Shown: positions 36,694 to 45,986 of the stretch, one piece after another | Layout of the letters: each line of letters begins with the position of its first letter | How positions within the stretch are numbered: position 1 is the first letter of the stretch | From: Paenibacillus sp. LS1 | Lineage (GTDB): Bacteria; Bacillota; Bacilli; Paenibacillales; Paenibacillaceae | NCBI RefSeq assembly: GCF_026013365.1 | Contig: NZ_JAPDOE010000001.1 | Span: 1,736,001-1,800,000 of the forward strand | DNA: 64,000 nucleotides | Direction: 5' to 3' | Notes under the pieces: generated by a model | Told to the model about the DNA's origin: nothing | What the model saw: only the letters and a program-made list of their open reading frames with translations | The model's database searches: none | Position numbers and translations under genes: made by a program

Positions 36694-37082
36694 GGTTCAT
36701 CTAAGTCAACAAGAGATCAACATTCGTTCAAGGAAAGTGATTACACCGGGCGAATAAAGGCATCTTACTTTCTTCAATTTAATAGTATATCTATCAATAA
36801 GAATTAGTAGAATGAGCAATATTAACATTTAAAAATCCAACGAACGCTTCTGCTTTACCGATTATAATCAACATAATTCAAACACAATCAACACCTGATC
36901 AACATTAATTTATTCAAGGCTCAGAGAAGGCTAACGCTGAGGAATAAGACAAAAATCAATTTGAGTGTAGAAACGAAGGATAGAACCCTTTGTATTCGAT
37001 TTATTTATTTTGGCATAGTGTCGTATTGTATATTACAAAAATATAAAATTTGGTTCATGAACTAATTGTAGGAGTGGTCTAC
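36694..37082. other. Left junction of the accessory island
   Basis: About 390 AT-rich bases between the sulfurtransferase terminator and the helicase. No gene, integrase site or clear inverted repeat seen. TAGGAG at 37069-37074 is the helicase ribosome site. Confidence 0.5.
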
Positions 37083-39959
37083 TTGGTTAAACGTAATTGG
37101 CTTGAGTTTGTTAATCCTGAATTAATTGATTTATTTCCATTACAATTTGTAAACTGCGATCGCATACAACAACACGATGTTTTATACATATTTGATGAAG
37201 TAGGAAGCGGAAAAACCATTACGAGCGGCTTAATCGCACTTGATTATATCGAGCAAAATCATAAAGATGTATTAATTATTACCACAAAAGCTCTCTCTGA
37301 AGGTGAACATCAGGGGCAGTTCTTAGGTGATTGGTATCAAAAACTGCCATTTATACATATGGGATATTCACATCATGTACATATTATTAATAACAATTAT
37401 TCTCATATTGAGAAACTCGCAGGCAAAGCTTTTGGACTCATTATTATTGACGAAGCACACTTATTCTTGGCAGATAATACAAAAAAAAGAATAGCCCTTG
37501 AAAAATTAGTTGCTGAGAAAGTTGTTTTTTTAACGGCAACACCTATTAAATCTAATAAATATGACTTACAAACGTATATTAATATCGCTAAAAGTATGAC
37601 TCAAAAGGATATTCAAAACAATTGGATTCAAAATATTGAAACGATTGGTAAGGAAAAAAATGCACTCATTTGTTCAAGCTTCGATATTACTTCACCAGTC
37701 ACACGTTATTTCAAGGATACAATTCAGTCCTTGCAAATAAGTGAGTTTCATAAGACGACCATTAAGCGCCATGAAACAATGATTCATGAAGTAGGAATTA
37801 AATACGAAGATAGCAAAACTACACAGCAGCAAAAGGCAGAACAAACTGTGGAATTTTTAGAGTCACGCTTGAAAGAACAGCATGATGCCCGCTTTGTTAT
37901 TTTCACACGTTTCATTGAGAAGGAAGCAACAGTACTTCGTCAGGCTCTAGAAGATGCCAATTTTATGGAATTCCGGGCAGAAACAACAGGTAATAGCTTT
38001 GCTATTGTTTCGGGGAGTAACAACTATGAATTAGCACATTATTCTAATAAAACGAAAGAAAGCATACTACCGACCGTGCTTGTTGTTAGTTATCAGATTG
38101 CAGAACAGGGTGTCAACTTACCTGGCTATAATCATGTGATTAACTATCATATTCCTGCCTTCCCTTCCGCTATTGAGCAACGCTACGGCAGAATTGACCG
38201 ACTTGCTAAATCGGGCAAACAATACGAAGCCATTTATAATTGTTTCATATTAACAACTAATTTTTACGATAGCAACAATTCCAACTTTTATACAGCTATC
38301 TCTATTTCCTTGAATAACCTTTTAAAATTTATACCGTCTCGAAATACGCTGCTGTCTCGTAAGACCTTAACTTCATATTTAAGTGAAGCCTCCGTCCTTC
38401 AGAAACAACGCGAACTCTTCACTGACGCACTTAAATGTCAGGAGCAAATAGTGAATCTGTACTTTTCAGTTAAGAACGATGAAGTTACTAAAGATGATTC
38501 AAATACAACTTATCAGCTCTTATTTTCGCTTTATGAACAAGTTGAGGATTTTGAGTTCAACGATGAGCCCCACAATATTGATCGTTTCAAGAAAGCACTT
38601 GAAGATGTGTTAAGTACATTTGATGTGCTAAGTGAAAAAGGAACTAGACTAGCTGAAGAGCTACTAAAGAAATATGATGTGGCCGCAGAAACGGCAATTT
38701 GGGACAACATTTTTTATCGAAGTACTATAGATTTGCACGAGAACTTATCTGATTTGAATGCAATAAAAGAGGCAGCTGCGTTCATTAGAGAAAGTGATGC
38801 TTATGCGGAATATCGCAATAGATTCGAACGAGAATTGGCACCTAATTATCGTTTTAATCAGTATAAAAAAGCGCTAGATTATTTTTTCTACAAACAATTT
38901 GATAACAATCAGTTAAGATATGTGTTTCCTGTCGCAGTCAATCAGTCTTATCAGAAGGTTGTATTTGATTGTCAGGAAATTATTAAGGAGCTTGCAGTGA
39001 AAATCGGTCAGAAACTAACAGAGGCTGATATGCAAATCATTTTAACCAGCATTAATCGGTGGGCACCAAAGCTCCCTCTTTTTGTATTCTTTAGGGAGTT
39101 TGAGCGATTAGTAGGGAATATTAGCAGAACAAATGAGGAGATAATTAAAGGACACGACGATATAAGTAATAGATTATGCACTCGCAAAAACTATACAGGG
39201 AATGTGTTTATAAAAGCAATTTGCCAACTCCATAATATTCAAACACCAGCATATCCAGCCATTCAAAACGAAGTTCGTGGAATGAGTTATGAAGAGTTAA
39301 CAAAGCAGTTTATATTAATTAAATCTGATCATGTCGATGAGAACAACAATATATTTAGGACAGTGATAACAACCTCTAAATATTTTAAATTGCTATATCA
39401 CTTTTCTCGTAAAGAAGTATGCAGTTTTGGCAAGCTAAGGGATTCAGGCCGCAATAATGGCAGCGTTTATCATTCTATTTTTGCTAACATTGAGAATATT
39501 AAAACTCAGATGGTAAATATCATTTACCATTCATCGATACCAGAAGAAATGAAAGTACACTTCAAGAAAAATTATTATAAGGAAATTCCTAAAGAAATGA
39601 TTGAGCAAGTTTCGGAATCATCTTTGCTCGACGAAGTGAATGAATACAATCGATTATCTAGAAATCTTATAGATTTTGATAATCAACAATTCACTATTCG
39701 TAACTATATGTCAATGTTTATGCATTTTGTCTTTTCTGAGTATCCGAACCACAGAAATAAGCATGCTCAGCGCTCTTGGGTGAAAAACGATTATAACTAT
39801 GATATGAAACTGCCTCCTAATAACTATCATTACTATTCGAAGGATTATTGGACCATTCATATTATTGGAGAATTATTCGGAGTGAAGTTAAACTCTGATC
39901 ATGTTGTGCATTCGTCAGTTCAAAAAATAGATACGGTAACCCTAAAAATTCTGGATTGA
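37083..39959 (+). CDS. Superfamily 2 helicase-like ATPase of the defence island
   Basis: 958 residues from a TTG eight bases after TAGGAG. Motif I DEVGSGKT (~39-46), motif II DEAH (~123-126), motif III TATP (~151-154), motif V-like VSYQIAEQGVNLPG and motif VI QRYGRIDR (~366-373) define an SF2 DEAH-type translocase, with the RecA pair in the first ~400 residues. The remaining ~550 residues are helical and match nothing I recognise; I see no nuclease motif. Strongly AT-rich, unlike the flanks. Such stand-alone helicases are common in phage-defence islands, often with effectors nearby, here TIR and caspase-like proteins; whether it works with them is not shown. Confidence 0.88.
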   Translation: MVKRNWLEFVNPELIDLFPLQFVNCDRIQQHDVLYIFDEVGSGKTITSGLIALDYIEQNHKDVLIITTKALSEGEHQGQFLGDWYQKLPFIHMGYSHHVHIINNNYSHIEKLAGKAFGLIIIDEAHLFLADNTKKRIALEKLVAEKVVFLTATPIKSNKYDLQTYINIAKSMTQKDIQNNWIQNIETIGKEKNALICSSFDITSPVTRYFKDTIQSLQISEFHKTTIKRHETMIHEVGIKYEDSKTTQQQKAEQTVEFLESRLKEQHDARFVIFTRFIEKEATVLRQALEDANFMEFRAETTGNSFAIVSGSNNYELAHYSNKTKESILPTVLVVSYQIAEQGVNLPGYNHVINYHIPAFPSAIEQRYGRIDRLAKSGKQYEAIYNCFILTTNFYDSNNSNFYTAISISLNNLLKFIPSRNTLLSRKTLTSYLSEASVLQKQRELFTDALKCQEQIVNLYFSVKNDEVTKDDSNTTYQLLFSLYEQVEDFEFNDEPHNIDRFKKALEDVLSTFDVLSEKGTRLAEELLKKYDVAAETAIWDNIFYRSTIDLHENLSDLNAIKEAAAFIRESDAYAEYRNRFERELAPNYRFNQYKKALDYFFYKQFDNNQLRYVFPVAVNQSYQKVVFDCQEIIKELAVKIGQKLTEADMQIILTSINRWAPKLPLFVFFREFERLVGNISRTNEEIIKGHDDISNRLCTRKNYTGNVFIKAICQLHNIQTPAYPAIQNEVRGMSYEELTKQFILIKSDHVDENNNIFRTVITTSKYFKLLYHFSRKEVCSFGKLRDSGRNNGSVYHSIFANIENIKTQMVNIIYHSSIPEEMKVHFKKNYYKEIPKEMIEQVSESSLLDEVNEYNRLSRNLIDFDNQQFTIRNYMSMFMHFVFSEYPNHRNKHAQRSWVKNDYNYDMKLPPNNYHYYSKDYWTIHIIGELFGVKLNSDHVVHSSVQKIDTVTLKILD

Positions 39960-40355
39960 CCAGATACAAGTAAAGCATCGAAAATACATCACGAAGGTCG
40001 CAAGCTTTTTAAGTTATTTGACAAACTGTGAATTTGCTTCATTTGAAATTTTACATTTTATGGTAATTGAACGAAGCAATAAGGACTAGGGCTCAGGTAA
40101 ATTGAAATGGTGACGAGTTAGGTTAGGTAATATTCGCGCGATTAAACCATCCTAATCTAGCTCTAACTTCTTATAACAGTTTAAAAATCAAAGTCCAACA
40201 AATATCTTCATAAAACAACAAATAATTGATCCATAATGCCTATATGACTTTACTTTATTGTAAGCACAGCAATATAATAGAAATAGACCTATCTGGAACA
40301 ACTCTGTTGCAGCAGGCCTCTCTTCAATAAATAAAACTAATAACGGAGGATACGT
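39960..40355. promoter_or_regulatory. Intergenic region with probable promoter of the TIR/caspase operon
   Basis: Nearly 400 AT-rich bases with no gene. TTTACT at 40249-40254 and TATAAT at 40273-40278, 18 bases apart, form a plausible promoter about 80 bases before the TIR gene. AACGGAGGA at 40342-40350 is a strong ribosome site for the ATG at 40356. Confidence 0.45.
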
Positions 40356-41155
40356 ATGTTTGAAGTTTAAATAGTTCCTTCTCTGATAACTACTATGAGG
40401 AGGGCGAAAAAATATTAAATTCCCACAAAAGTAAGGTCAAAGCATCATTGGATAAATACATCAACAAAGCAGATCAAAGCATTGATGGTTCATCAATTCA
40501 AGATGATTGGTTCCCCCAAGTTGATGTAGATATATTTCTCTCACATTCCCACACAGATGAGAAATTAGCCCTATCTTTAGCCGGGTGGCTTAGCATAGAA
40601 TTTAACTTGAAAGTTTTTGTGGATTCTTGCGTATGGGGGTACGCTGACGTTCTTTTAAGAGAAATAGATAACAATTTCTGCAAAATTAAAGATTCCTCCT
40701 CTTATTCATACGAAGAAAGAAATAAATCAACCGCCCACGTACATATGATGCTATCGACAGCTATAACTCAATTGATGGATAAGACAGAGTGCATTGTTTT
40801 CTTGAATACTTCTAATAGCATTACAACCGATGAAGCCATGAAGAAAACGAAATCTCCTTGGATTTTCTATGAATTGATGATGATGAAATTGATCAGGAAG
40901 AAAACAATTAAAGAACATCGTCACCATGTACTTTTAGAGTATGCAGAGTTGAAAAAGAGTGCAGAAGCTTCAATGAAGATTAATTATAGGATTTCTCTTG
41001 ATCATCTCATTCCTCTTTCTGACAAAGATCTTTTTTCGTGGAAAAAAACTTATTCCCAGAACGAGCTCTACTATCCTTATCCAATGAGCAATGGAATTAA
41101 AAGAGTCCCTTTTGCTTTAGATAGTCTTTATGAAATTAAAGTACCTAAACGATAA
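40356..41155 (+). CDS. TIR-domain protein with an apparent frameshift near its start
   Basis: The TIR domain runs from DVDIFLSHSHTDEKLALSLAGWL to the Glu in SPWIFYELMM, the position of the catalytic Glu in NAD-cleaving TIRs. The downstream frame is open back to 40364 and reads like real protein (SDNYYEEGEKIL), but its first usable start is a weak TTG at 40448. The only good site (AACGGAGGA then ATG at 40356) enters a different frame that stops after four codons. Adding one T in the T-run at 40366-40368 would join them. So either a single-base loss or sequencing error, or a truncated 235-residue protein from 40448. First gene of the TIR/caspase unit. Confidence 0.75.
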
Positions 41156-41248
41156 GAATAAAATCCAAATTGAACCGCGATTAATAGTACGCAGTATTCG
41201 CTAATATCCGGTACTGGAAGGATAAATAGTTAAGGAGGCAACAACTCG

Positions 41249-41662
41249 ATGCTAACGAACAGACAACATTATAATATTTTTATCAGTCATTCTTGGACAT
41301 ATGGAGACGCTTACACTAGATTAATCACCATGCTAGACAGGTCAGGTCTACCATACAAAGATTACTCTGTACCCAAAGACGACCCTATTCATAATGCCCT
41401 AAACGATCAACAACTTTATGCGGCAATAAAGAATCAAGTTAAATATTGCAATGTTGTTCTTATGATGTGTGGCGTCTATGCAACATACAGCAAATGGATG
41501 AACCATGAAATTATAATTTGTAAGAAAGATTTCAATAAACCTCTCATAGCAATTGAACCCTGGGGATCAGAAAGAACTTCACTTGAAGTTAAAAAGAACG
41601 CTGACAAGGTTGTCGGTTGGAACAGCTTATCTATTGCTAATGCAATTAGAGAATTAGGATAG
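41249..41662 (+). CDS. Small TIR-like protein (MTH538/DUF1863 type, ThsB-like)
   Basis: 137 residues. It starts NIFISHSWTYGD, carries DYSVPKDDPIH, VVLMMCGVYATYSKWMNHEI (Glu87 in the position of the catalytic Glu) and IEPWGSERTS ... VVGWNSLSI, the full signature of the MTH538 TIR-like family that includes Thoeris ThsB proteins. Such proteins make cyclic-ADP-ribose signals from NAD on phage infection. AAGGAGG before ATG. The caspase-like gene begins ten bases after its stop, so the two should be co-translated. Confidence 0.9.
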   Translation: MLTNRQHYNIFISHSWTYGDAYTRLITMLDRSGLPYKDYSVPKDDPIHNALNDQQLYAAIKNQVKYCNVVLMMCGVYATYSKWMNHEIIICKKDFNKPLIAIEPWGSERTSLEVKKNADKVVGWNSLSIANAIRELG

Positions 41663-41672
41663 GGAGATAACA

Positions 41673-42623
41673 ATGATGAGAAAAGCTCTAATTGTCGGCA
41701 TTGATGATTACGGGGATGCAAGTTTAAGCGGTTGTGTTAATGATGCTACTACAATGAGCACAATATTAGAGCGTAATGCTGACGGATCGCCAAATTTCGC
41801 AATAATGTCCATTACGTCTCCTCCTTTAGGTGTCACTCGCCAAAACTTACGTCAATCTTTGAATCAATTATTTCTTGGCGACTGCGACGTAGCATTGTTT
41901 TATTTTGCAGGGCATGGTTTGATAAATGAAAGCGGTGGCTTCATTGTGACAAGTGACTATGATGCTTATGATGAAGGCATATCTATGGATGAAATCTTGA
42001 AACTCGCTAATAAATCTAAGGCAAAAGACAAAATTATAATTTTAGATTGTTGTCACTCTGGTACTTTAGGAAATATATCAACTGACGGTTCTAATTCAAC
42101 TCAACTGAATGATGGTGTGACAATATTAACAGCCTGTCGGCCTTACGAATCAGCTATGGAAAATAATGGACAGGGTTTGTTTACATCACTGCTAATTGAT
42201 GCACTTTACGGGGGAGCAGCGGACATTCGCGGGTATATAACCCCCGGAGGCCTATATGCCTATGTAGATGCAGCATTGGGCCCATGGGATCAAAGACCTA
42301 TGTTTAAAACTAACGTTTCACGTTTTACCAGAATAAGAACAGTTCCTCCTCAAATTCCTTTTGATGTTTTGAGAAAGCTCACAGACTATTTCACAGATGC
42401 ACAGTCAGAACACGATCTAGATCCAACTTATGAGGATACTACCCCTGATGCTAATCCAGAAAATGTTCAGAAGTTTAAACATTTACAAAAATATGTGGCA
42501 GAGGGTTTAGTTAAACCTGTGGGCGAAGACCACATGTACTATGCAGCGATGAATTCCAAATCATGTAAATTAACAGCGCTGGGTTATCATTTTTGGCGGC
42601 TAGTTAAAGAAGGAAAAATATAG
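41673..42623 (+). CDS. Caspase-like protease (peptidase C14), probable TIR-activated effector
   Basis: 316 residues. The caspase-hemoglobinase fold is shown by ALIVGIDDY, the catalytic His in FYFAGHG (His81) and the catalytic Cys in IIILDCCHSG (Cys127), with LTACRPYESA as the next strand. The last ~50 residues (FKHLQKYVAEGLVKPV ... LTALGYHFWRLV) look like a winged helix rather than a second enzyme. Directly behind a ThsB-like TIR gene, it resembles the TIR plus caspase-like pairs described as type IV Thoeris, in which the TIR product switches on the protease and the infected cell dies. Identity as that type is inferred. Confidence 0.9.
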   Translation: MMRKALIVGIDDYGDASLSGCVNDATTMSTILERNADGSPNFAIMSITSPPLGVTRQNLRQSLNQLFLGDCDVALFYFAGHGLINESGGFIVTSDYDAYDEGISMDEILKLANKSKAKDKIIILDCCHSGTLGNISTDGSNSTQLNDGVTILTACRPYESAMENNGQGLFTSLLIDALYGGAADIRGYITPGGLYAYVDAALGPWDQRPMFKTNVSRFTRIRTVPPQIPFDVLRKLTDYFTDAQSEHDLDPTYEDTTPDANPENVQKFKHLQKYVAEGLVKPVGEDHMYYAAMNSKSCKLTALGYHFWRLVKEGKI

Positions 42624-42681
42624 AATTCATTTATGTATCACAAAAAATCAATAAATAGCTAAGGAAAGGGAACTTACAATA

Positions 42682-42807
42682 ATGATTAGAAAACCTATGC
42701 CTGATAATTCGGGGAGTAAAAAAACAGTTCCTACTCCCCATCGAAATGTTGGACAAACACGTTCTGGAAGTAAACCAACTGTCAATAGGCCACCAGTTAA
42801 GAAGTAG
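42682..42807 (+). CDS. Tiny basic Pro/Arg/Lys-rich protein
   Basis: 41 residues: MIRKPMPDNSG, then a Ser/Lys/Pro stretch, QTRSGSKPT and NRPPVKK at the end. AAGGAAAGGG lies 11 bases before the ATG. It is rich in basic residues, has no hydrophobic core and is likely disordered. It follows the caspase-like gene by 58 bases and overlaps the 3' end of the opposite DUF6338 gene by 11 bases. It could be a substrate, inhibitor or peptide partner of the protease, or belong with DUF6338. Coding status is uncertain. Confidence 0.5.
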   Translation: MIRKPMPDNSGSKKTVPTPHRNVGQTRSGSKPTVNRPPVKK

Positions 42808-43501
42808 TACGACTAGATCGGGAAGGTGTCTGATAATACTCAGGCTTCTTCCTTTCTTCAATATCAGCCTTGTTGTATTCTTCTAAATCATAAATATAAA
42901 TATGCACACCAGCATCAACATCCGTATAAACTTCTTTTACTGGCACTTCGTATCTTTCTACTATTTTCTGCACGTAATCCATATAAATCAATCTCATTGC
43001 TCTCTTTGACTCAAATGGCCTCGAAACCCTATCAATACAGCCATAAACTTCAGGAGAACTATTTCCGTATTTGGATATACCTACAACTAAAGTATCATTA
43101 CTGAAAAAAACTTCCTCCCATACAGATGGTGACTTTGAAAGTTCGGTTTTCTTCACAGAAATCCTTATTTTGTTTATTATCCAAACCTGTGATGAATATC
43201 CGAATTTAGCATACAATAAACTTAGTATAAAACTCACTACTACACTTATCCCTGTAAATCGAACCAAATAATAAAGGTTTTTCGATTTTTCATACAAAGC
43301 CTCAATTGTATAAACTGGACTGGCAAACAAGTTCATTAATACTATCGTCAAAACTGAAACAGGGATCCATGCTATAGCTGCCATCGCCGTGAATTCTGGA
43401 ACAGTATGCTTCACAACTGGATTTATCCCCATCATTTGTACCCAAAAGTACATCATAAAGCCGGGAAGAATAAAAACTATTGTACTTAAAATATTTTCCA
43501 T
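42797..43501 (-). CDS. DUF6338-like membrane protein
   Basis: 234 residues. Three hydrophobic segments (LSTIVFILPGFMMYFWV, MAAIAWIPVSVLTIVLMNLF, FTGISVVVSFILSLLYAKF) precede a soluble domain with WEEVFFSNDTLVVGISKYG and VYGCIDRVSRPFESK, which fits the DUF6338 family, and a charged Tyr-rich tail. These proteins recur in accessory islands with no known function. Convergent with the caspase-like operon. Confidence 0.7.
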   Translation of the reverse strand: MENILSTIVFILPGFMMYFWVQMMGINPVVKHTVPEFTAMAAIAWIPVSVLTIVLMNLFASPVYTIEALYEKSKNLYYLVRFTGISVVVSFILSLLYAKFGYSSQVWIINKIRISVKKTELSKSPSVWEEVFFSNDTLVVGISKYGNSSPEVYGCIDRVSRPFESKRAMRLIYMDYVQKIVERYEVPVKEVYTDVDAGVHIYIYDLEEYNKADIEERKKPEYYQTPSRSSRTTS

Positions 43502-43629
43502 GTAATCCTCCTTAGTGTATTAAATATATTTATTCTCTTATCGATGCCGATTCCCTGCTAAATTATTAATTCAGATGCGTTAATTAATTGCTTACCAATT
43601 TTCTAAACTTTAGTCTTTTAAAAGTAGCA

Positions 43630-43659
43630 TAAGGCCCCCACAGTATTGTAGGGGCCTTA
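43630..43659. terminator. Strong hairpin at the truncation point of the stalk-domain gene
   Basis: Nine-base perfect stem TAAGGCCCC / GGGGCCTTA with a 12-base loop, then TTTAG. The coding sequence of the next gene begins immediately after it, where promoter and start codon should be. Confidence 0.75.
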
Positions 43660-43660
43660 T

Positions 43661-44335
43661 TTAGCAGCAGGTTTTTTAGTGGGTACTTTATTTTTCAGTG
43701 GAATAGCTTGGGGAGCAACAAACAAGATTGAAGTCAGCTTTGATCCGGTTAGATTTATTGTGGACAAAGTCGACAAAACTCCTTCTGGTGGTAAATTTAA
43801 CAATAACGGCTCGCCTGTTCCCTCCTCCCTCATCTACAGTGGAACAACATATGTGCCTATTAAGCTCATTGGAGATATGATAGGGAAGCCTGTTGCCTGG
43901 GATGGTAAAACAAAATCTGTTTTGTTTGGGGACTCAGTCGTAGAAGGAGATTACTTAACGGATAAAGCTCCCGTTGATGTGGCTGATAAATCAATAGTTA
44001 ACTCTGAAATGCAGCTCGATAACCAAACATATAAAAACGGACTATATGTAAATATTTATTACAGAAATAAAACCAAACAAAGCTATAACCTAAATGGACA
44101 ATACAAATCTCTGAACTTCAACTATGCTAGTCTTGACAAAGCAAGTGATGATTCATCCGCATCCATGGTCATTTATGGTGATGGCAAAGAACTATGGAGT
44201 AGCACAGCCGTAAAAGGTGTTCCCGTTCAGTCAGCCACAATTCCTGTGAACGGCGTACTCAAGTTGGACATAGAATTCGCCAATATCTCCGGAAATTCAT
44301 ATCCAGCTATAGTAAACCCACTCTTATCGAAATGA
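43661..44335 (+). pseudogene. Stalk-domain (copper-amine-oxidase-N-like) protein, 5' end lost
   Basis: The reading begins inside a signal peptide (LAAGFLVGTLFFSGIAWGATNKIEVSFDP), but the Met-Lys-Lys start, ribosome site and promoter are missing: a terminator hairpin abuts the first Leu codon. A GTG at 43679 is the first nominal start and has no ribosome site. The rest is intact: a stalk repeat (SSLIYSGTTYVPIKLIGDMIGKPVAWDGKTKSVLFG) and a C-terminal beta domain like NPCBM. This seems to be a chromosomal Paenibacillus surface-protein gene cut when material was pasted into the island. Confidence 0.75.
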
Positions 44336-44345
44336 TTTTTTAGGG

Positions 44346-44367
44346 CCTGAAATCTCTAGATTTCAGG
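44346..44367. terminator. Hairpin after the truncated stalk gene
   Basis: Nine-base stem CCTGAAATC / GATTTCAGG with a TCTA loop; only a weak T-tract follows. Confidence 0.5.
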
Positions 44368-44435
44368 TCTACCTCATCTTTAACAACATCATTCTGTTAT
44401 ATTCAATATGTTTGTTCAGTAAATTCCAAGGTTGA

Positions 44436-44537
44436 TGCCCGTTTTGTGGATACAAAGTGTTCCATATTAAAAGAACAACTACAAGCATTCACTGTGATTC
44501 TTGCAAGCAAATCACCTTATTCATGGCAATGAATTAA
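44436..44537 (+). pseudogene. Zinc-ribbon remnant
   Basis: A stop-bounded frame of 33 residues with two CxxC knuckles (CPFCGYKVF ... CDSCKQI), the pattern of a small zinc ribbon. No start codon or ribosome site precedes it (a TGA lies directly upstream). Probably the tail of a decayed gene; family undecided. Confidence 0.35.
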
Positions 44538-44632
44538 AAAGAACCAAAGGGTACAGTGCTTAATGAGAAAGAACAATATATCTCTGTTTAGCAAAGTTAA
44601 ATAATTGACACCAATATCTCGTCCGATATTTA

Positions 44633-44944
44633 ATGAAAATAAAAGGACTGATCCAGTTGTCAATAAAACATAGTTTTCTTGAAGCTTGCCAAAACAATGA
44701 TATTTTAAAATGCGCTATGCTTATTAGTACCTATAGAAACGAAATTCTCCAAGAGCCACCATTCATCTTTGAATGTGTGGCTCTTGGAGATGTACAAACG
44801 CTTTTATTGATGTTGAACAACGGACTGAATCCAAACTTGTGCGACTTTGAAGGGATTAGTCTGCTAAGCCTTTGTTCGCAACTTGATAAAAATGATGAAG
44901 TGGCCGTACTTATTTACATTGCTAATGCTATATTAATAGAATGA
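44633..44944 (+). CDS. Short ankyrin-like protein
   Basis: 103 residues. The segment FIFECVALGDVQTLLLMLNNGLNPNLCDFEGISLLSLCS follows the ankyrin helix-loop-helix pattern with the G.NPN..D..G turn, and one weaker repeat precedes it. No signal peptide. AAAAGGA lies ahead of an internal TTG (44657), which may be the true start; ATG at 44633 has no good site. Function unknown; ankyrin proteins often serve as inhibitors or adaptors in conflict systems. Confidence 0.6.
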   Translation: MKIKGLIQLSIKHSFLEACQNNDILKCAMLISTYRNEILQEPPFIFECVALGDVQTLLLMLNNGLNPNLCDFEGISLLSLCSQLDKNDEVAVLIYIANAILIE

Positions 44945-44951
44945 CCAATAA

Positions 44952-45986
44952 TTACTTTTTTTCTTCAACTAAGACATTTTTTAAATAATTTGCTTGAAAC
45001 TCAGAGAATTTAGGGGGGAAAGAGTTCCCTATCATCTGAGCTAGTTCTGTCTTAGAGATATCTGATGGAAACACATAATCAATCGGGAAGGTTTGAAGTA
45101 AAGCTGCTTCTCGAGCAGTAATAACTCTATCTTCTGTTGGATGCAGAAACCTTCCTTTAGAAGGGTTAAGGCACCCTCCCGTAATTGTAGAAGATACTTT
45201 GTTCCAGCTTAGGCGTCCATAAATGTCTGAAAAGCCAACTCCGCTTTTTTTATGACATTCTAACCAGTGCTCGGGAGGCAGATCCTTTCTACTACCACCA
45301 TCTTTAGGAATTAAAGCAATAATATTCTTTACCTTCTCACTATGTTTTGTGGTATTTCTATGCATAGGATCTTCACTTATATCTACAGATGGGAGGTCAT
45401 AAATGTAGTCTTTTACAGTTGTACGTAACGATGGTGAACTTTCAGGGATAGTTACTTGTTTACTCAGAGAACCCAATAAAACTAACCTTTTTCTTCGTTG
45501 CGGAACCCCGTAATCCTCGACATTAACTATTTTATAATCTAATTTGTACCCAATTTCAATTAGACGATTAACCGTTTTATCGAAATTAATGTAATTCACA
45601 ATGCCCGGAACGTTTTCCATCATAATAAACTCTGGTCGTATTCCTTCTACTATTCTTAAAAATTCGAGAATTAATTTATTCCTATCATCATCTATAATAT
45701 TACCTTTATTACGTGTTCTCACACTAGAAAATCCTTGACACGGAGGACATCCTACAACTAAATTTATTTTTTTATCAGGGGTAACATTTAAAATTTCGTT
45801 GACACTAACATTACAAATGTCTTGTTCAATTAGTACAGTTTCAGGGTGGTTCATTTGATAAGCTCTAGCTGCGCTACGATTAATCTCTACCGCAGAAGCA
45901 ACATCGACTCCTGCTTGCTTTAGTCCTTGGGTTAAACCTCCGCAACCTGCAAACAAATCTATTGCGGTTAAATTCATTACATTCAC
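44952..45986 (-). CDS. DNA (cytosine-5) methyltransferase
   Basis: 344 residues. Motif I DLFAGCGGL (10-18), motif IV GCPPCQGFS with catalytic Cys83, motif VI ENVPG (124-128), motif VIII QRRKRLVLLG, a target-recognition region (~180-255) and motifs IX and X (STITGG, REAALLQTFP, IGNSFPP) are all present, so the enzyme should be active. The GTG at 45986 overlaps the stop of the ATPase gene as GTGA. No restriction endonuclease is visible beside it; the coupled ATPase may fill that role. AT-rich like the island. Confidence 0.93.
   Translation of the reverse strand: MNVMNLTAIDLFAGCGGLTQGLKQAGVDVASAVEINRSAARAYQMNHPETVLIEQDICNVSVNEILNVTPDKKINLVVGCPPCQGFSSVRTRNKGNIIDDDRNKLILEFLRIVEGIRPEFIMMENVPGIVNYINFDKTVNRLIEIGYKLDYKIVNVEDYGVPQRRKRLVLLGSLSKQVTIPESSPSLRTTVKDYIYDLPSVDISEDPMHRNTTKHSEKVKNIIALIPKDGGSRKDLPPEHWLECHKKSGVGFSDIYGRLSWNKVSSTITGGCLNPSKGRFLHPTEDRVITAREAALLQTFPIDYVFPSDISKTELAQMIGNSFPPKFSEFQANYLKNVLVEEKK

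Noticed and set aside
36694..37082. Search for an integrase attachment site or tRNA at the left edge of the island
   Set aside because: No tRNA-like cloverleaf, integrase gene or short att-type direct repeat found; the sulfurtransferase copies are the only repeats seen.
42797..44335. Possible insertion sequence or transposase in the island
   Set aside because: No transposase motif or terminal inverted repeat; the stalk-gene truncation is at a terminator hairpin, not an IS end.
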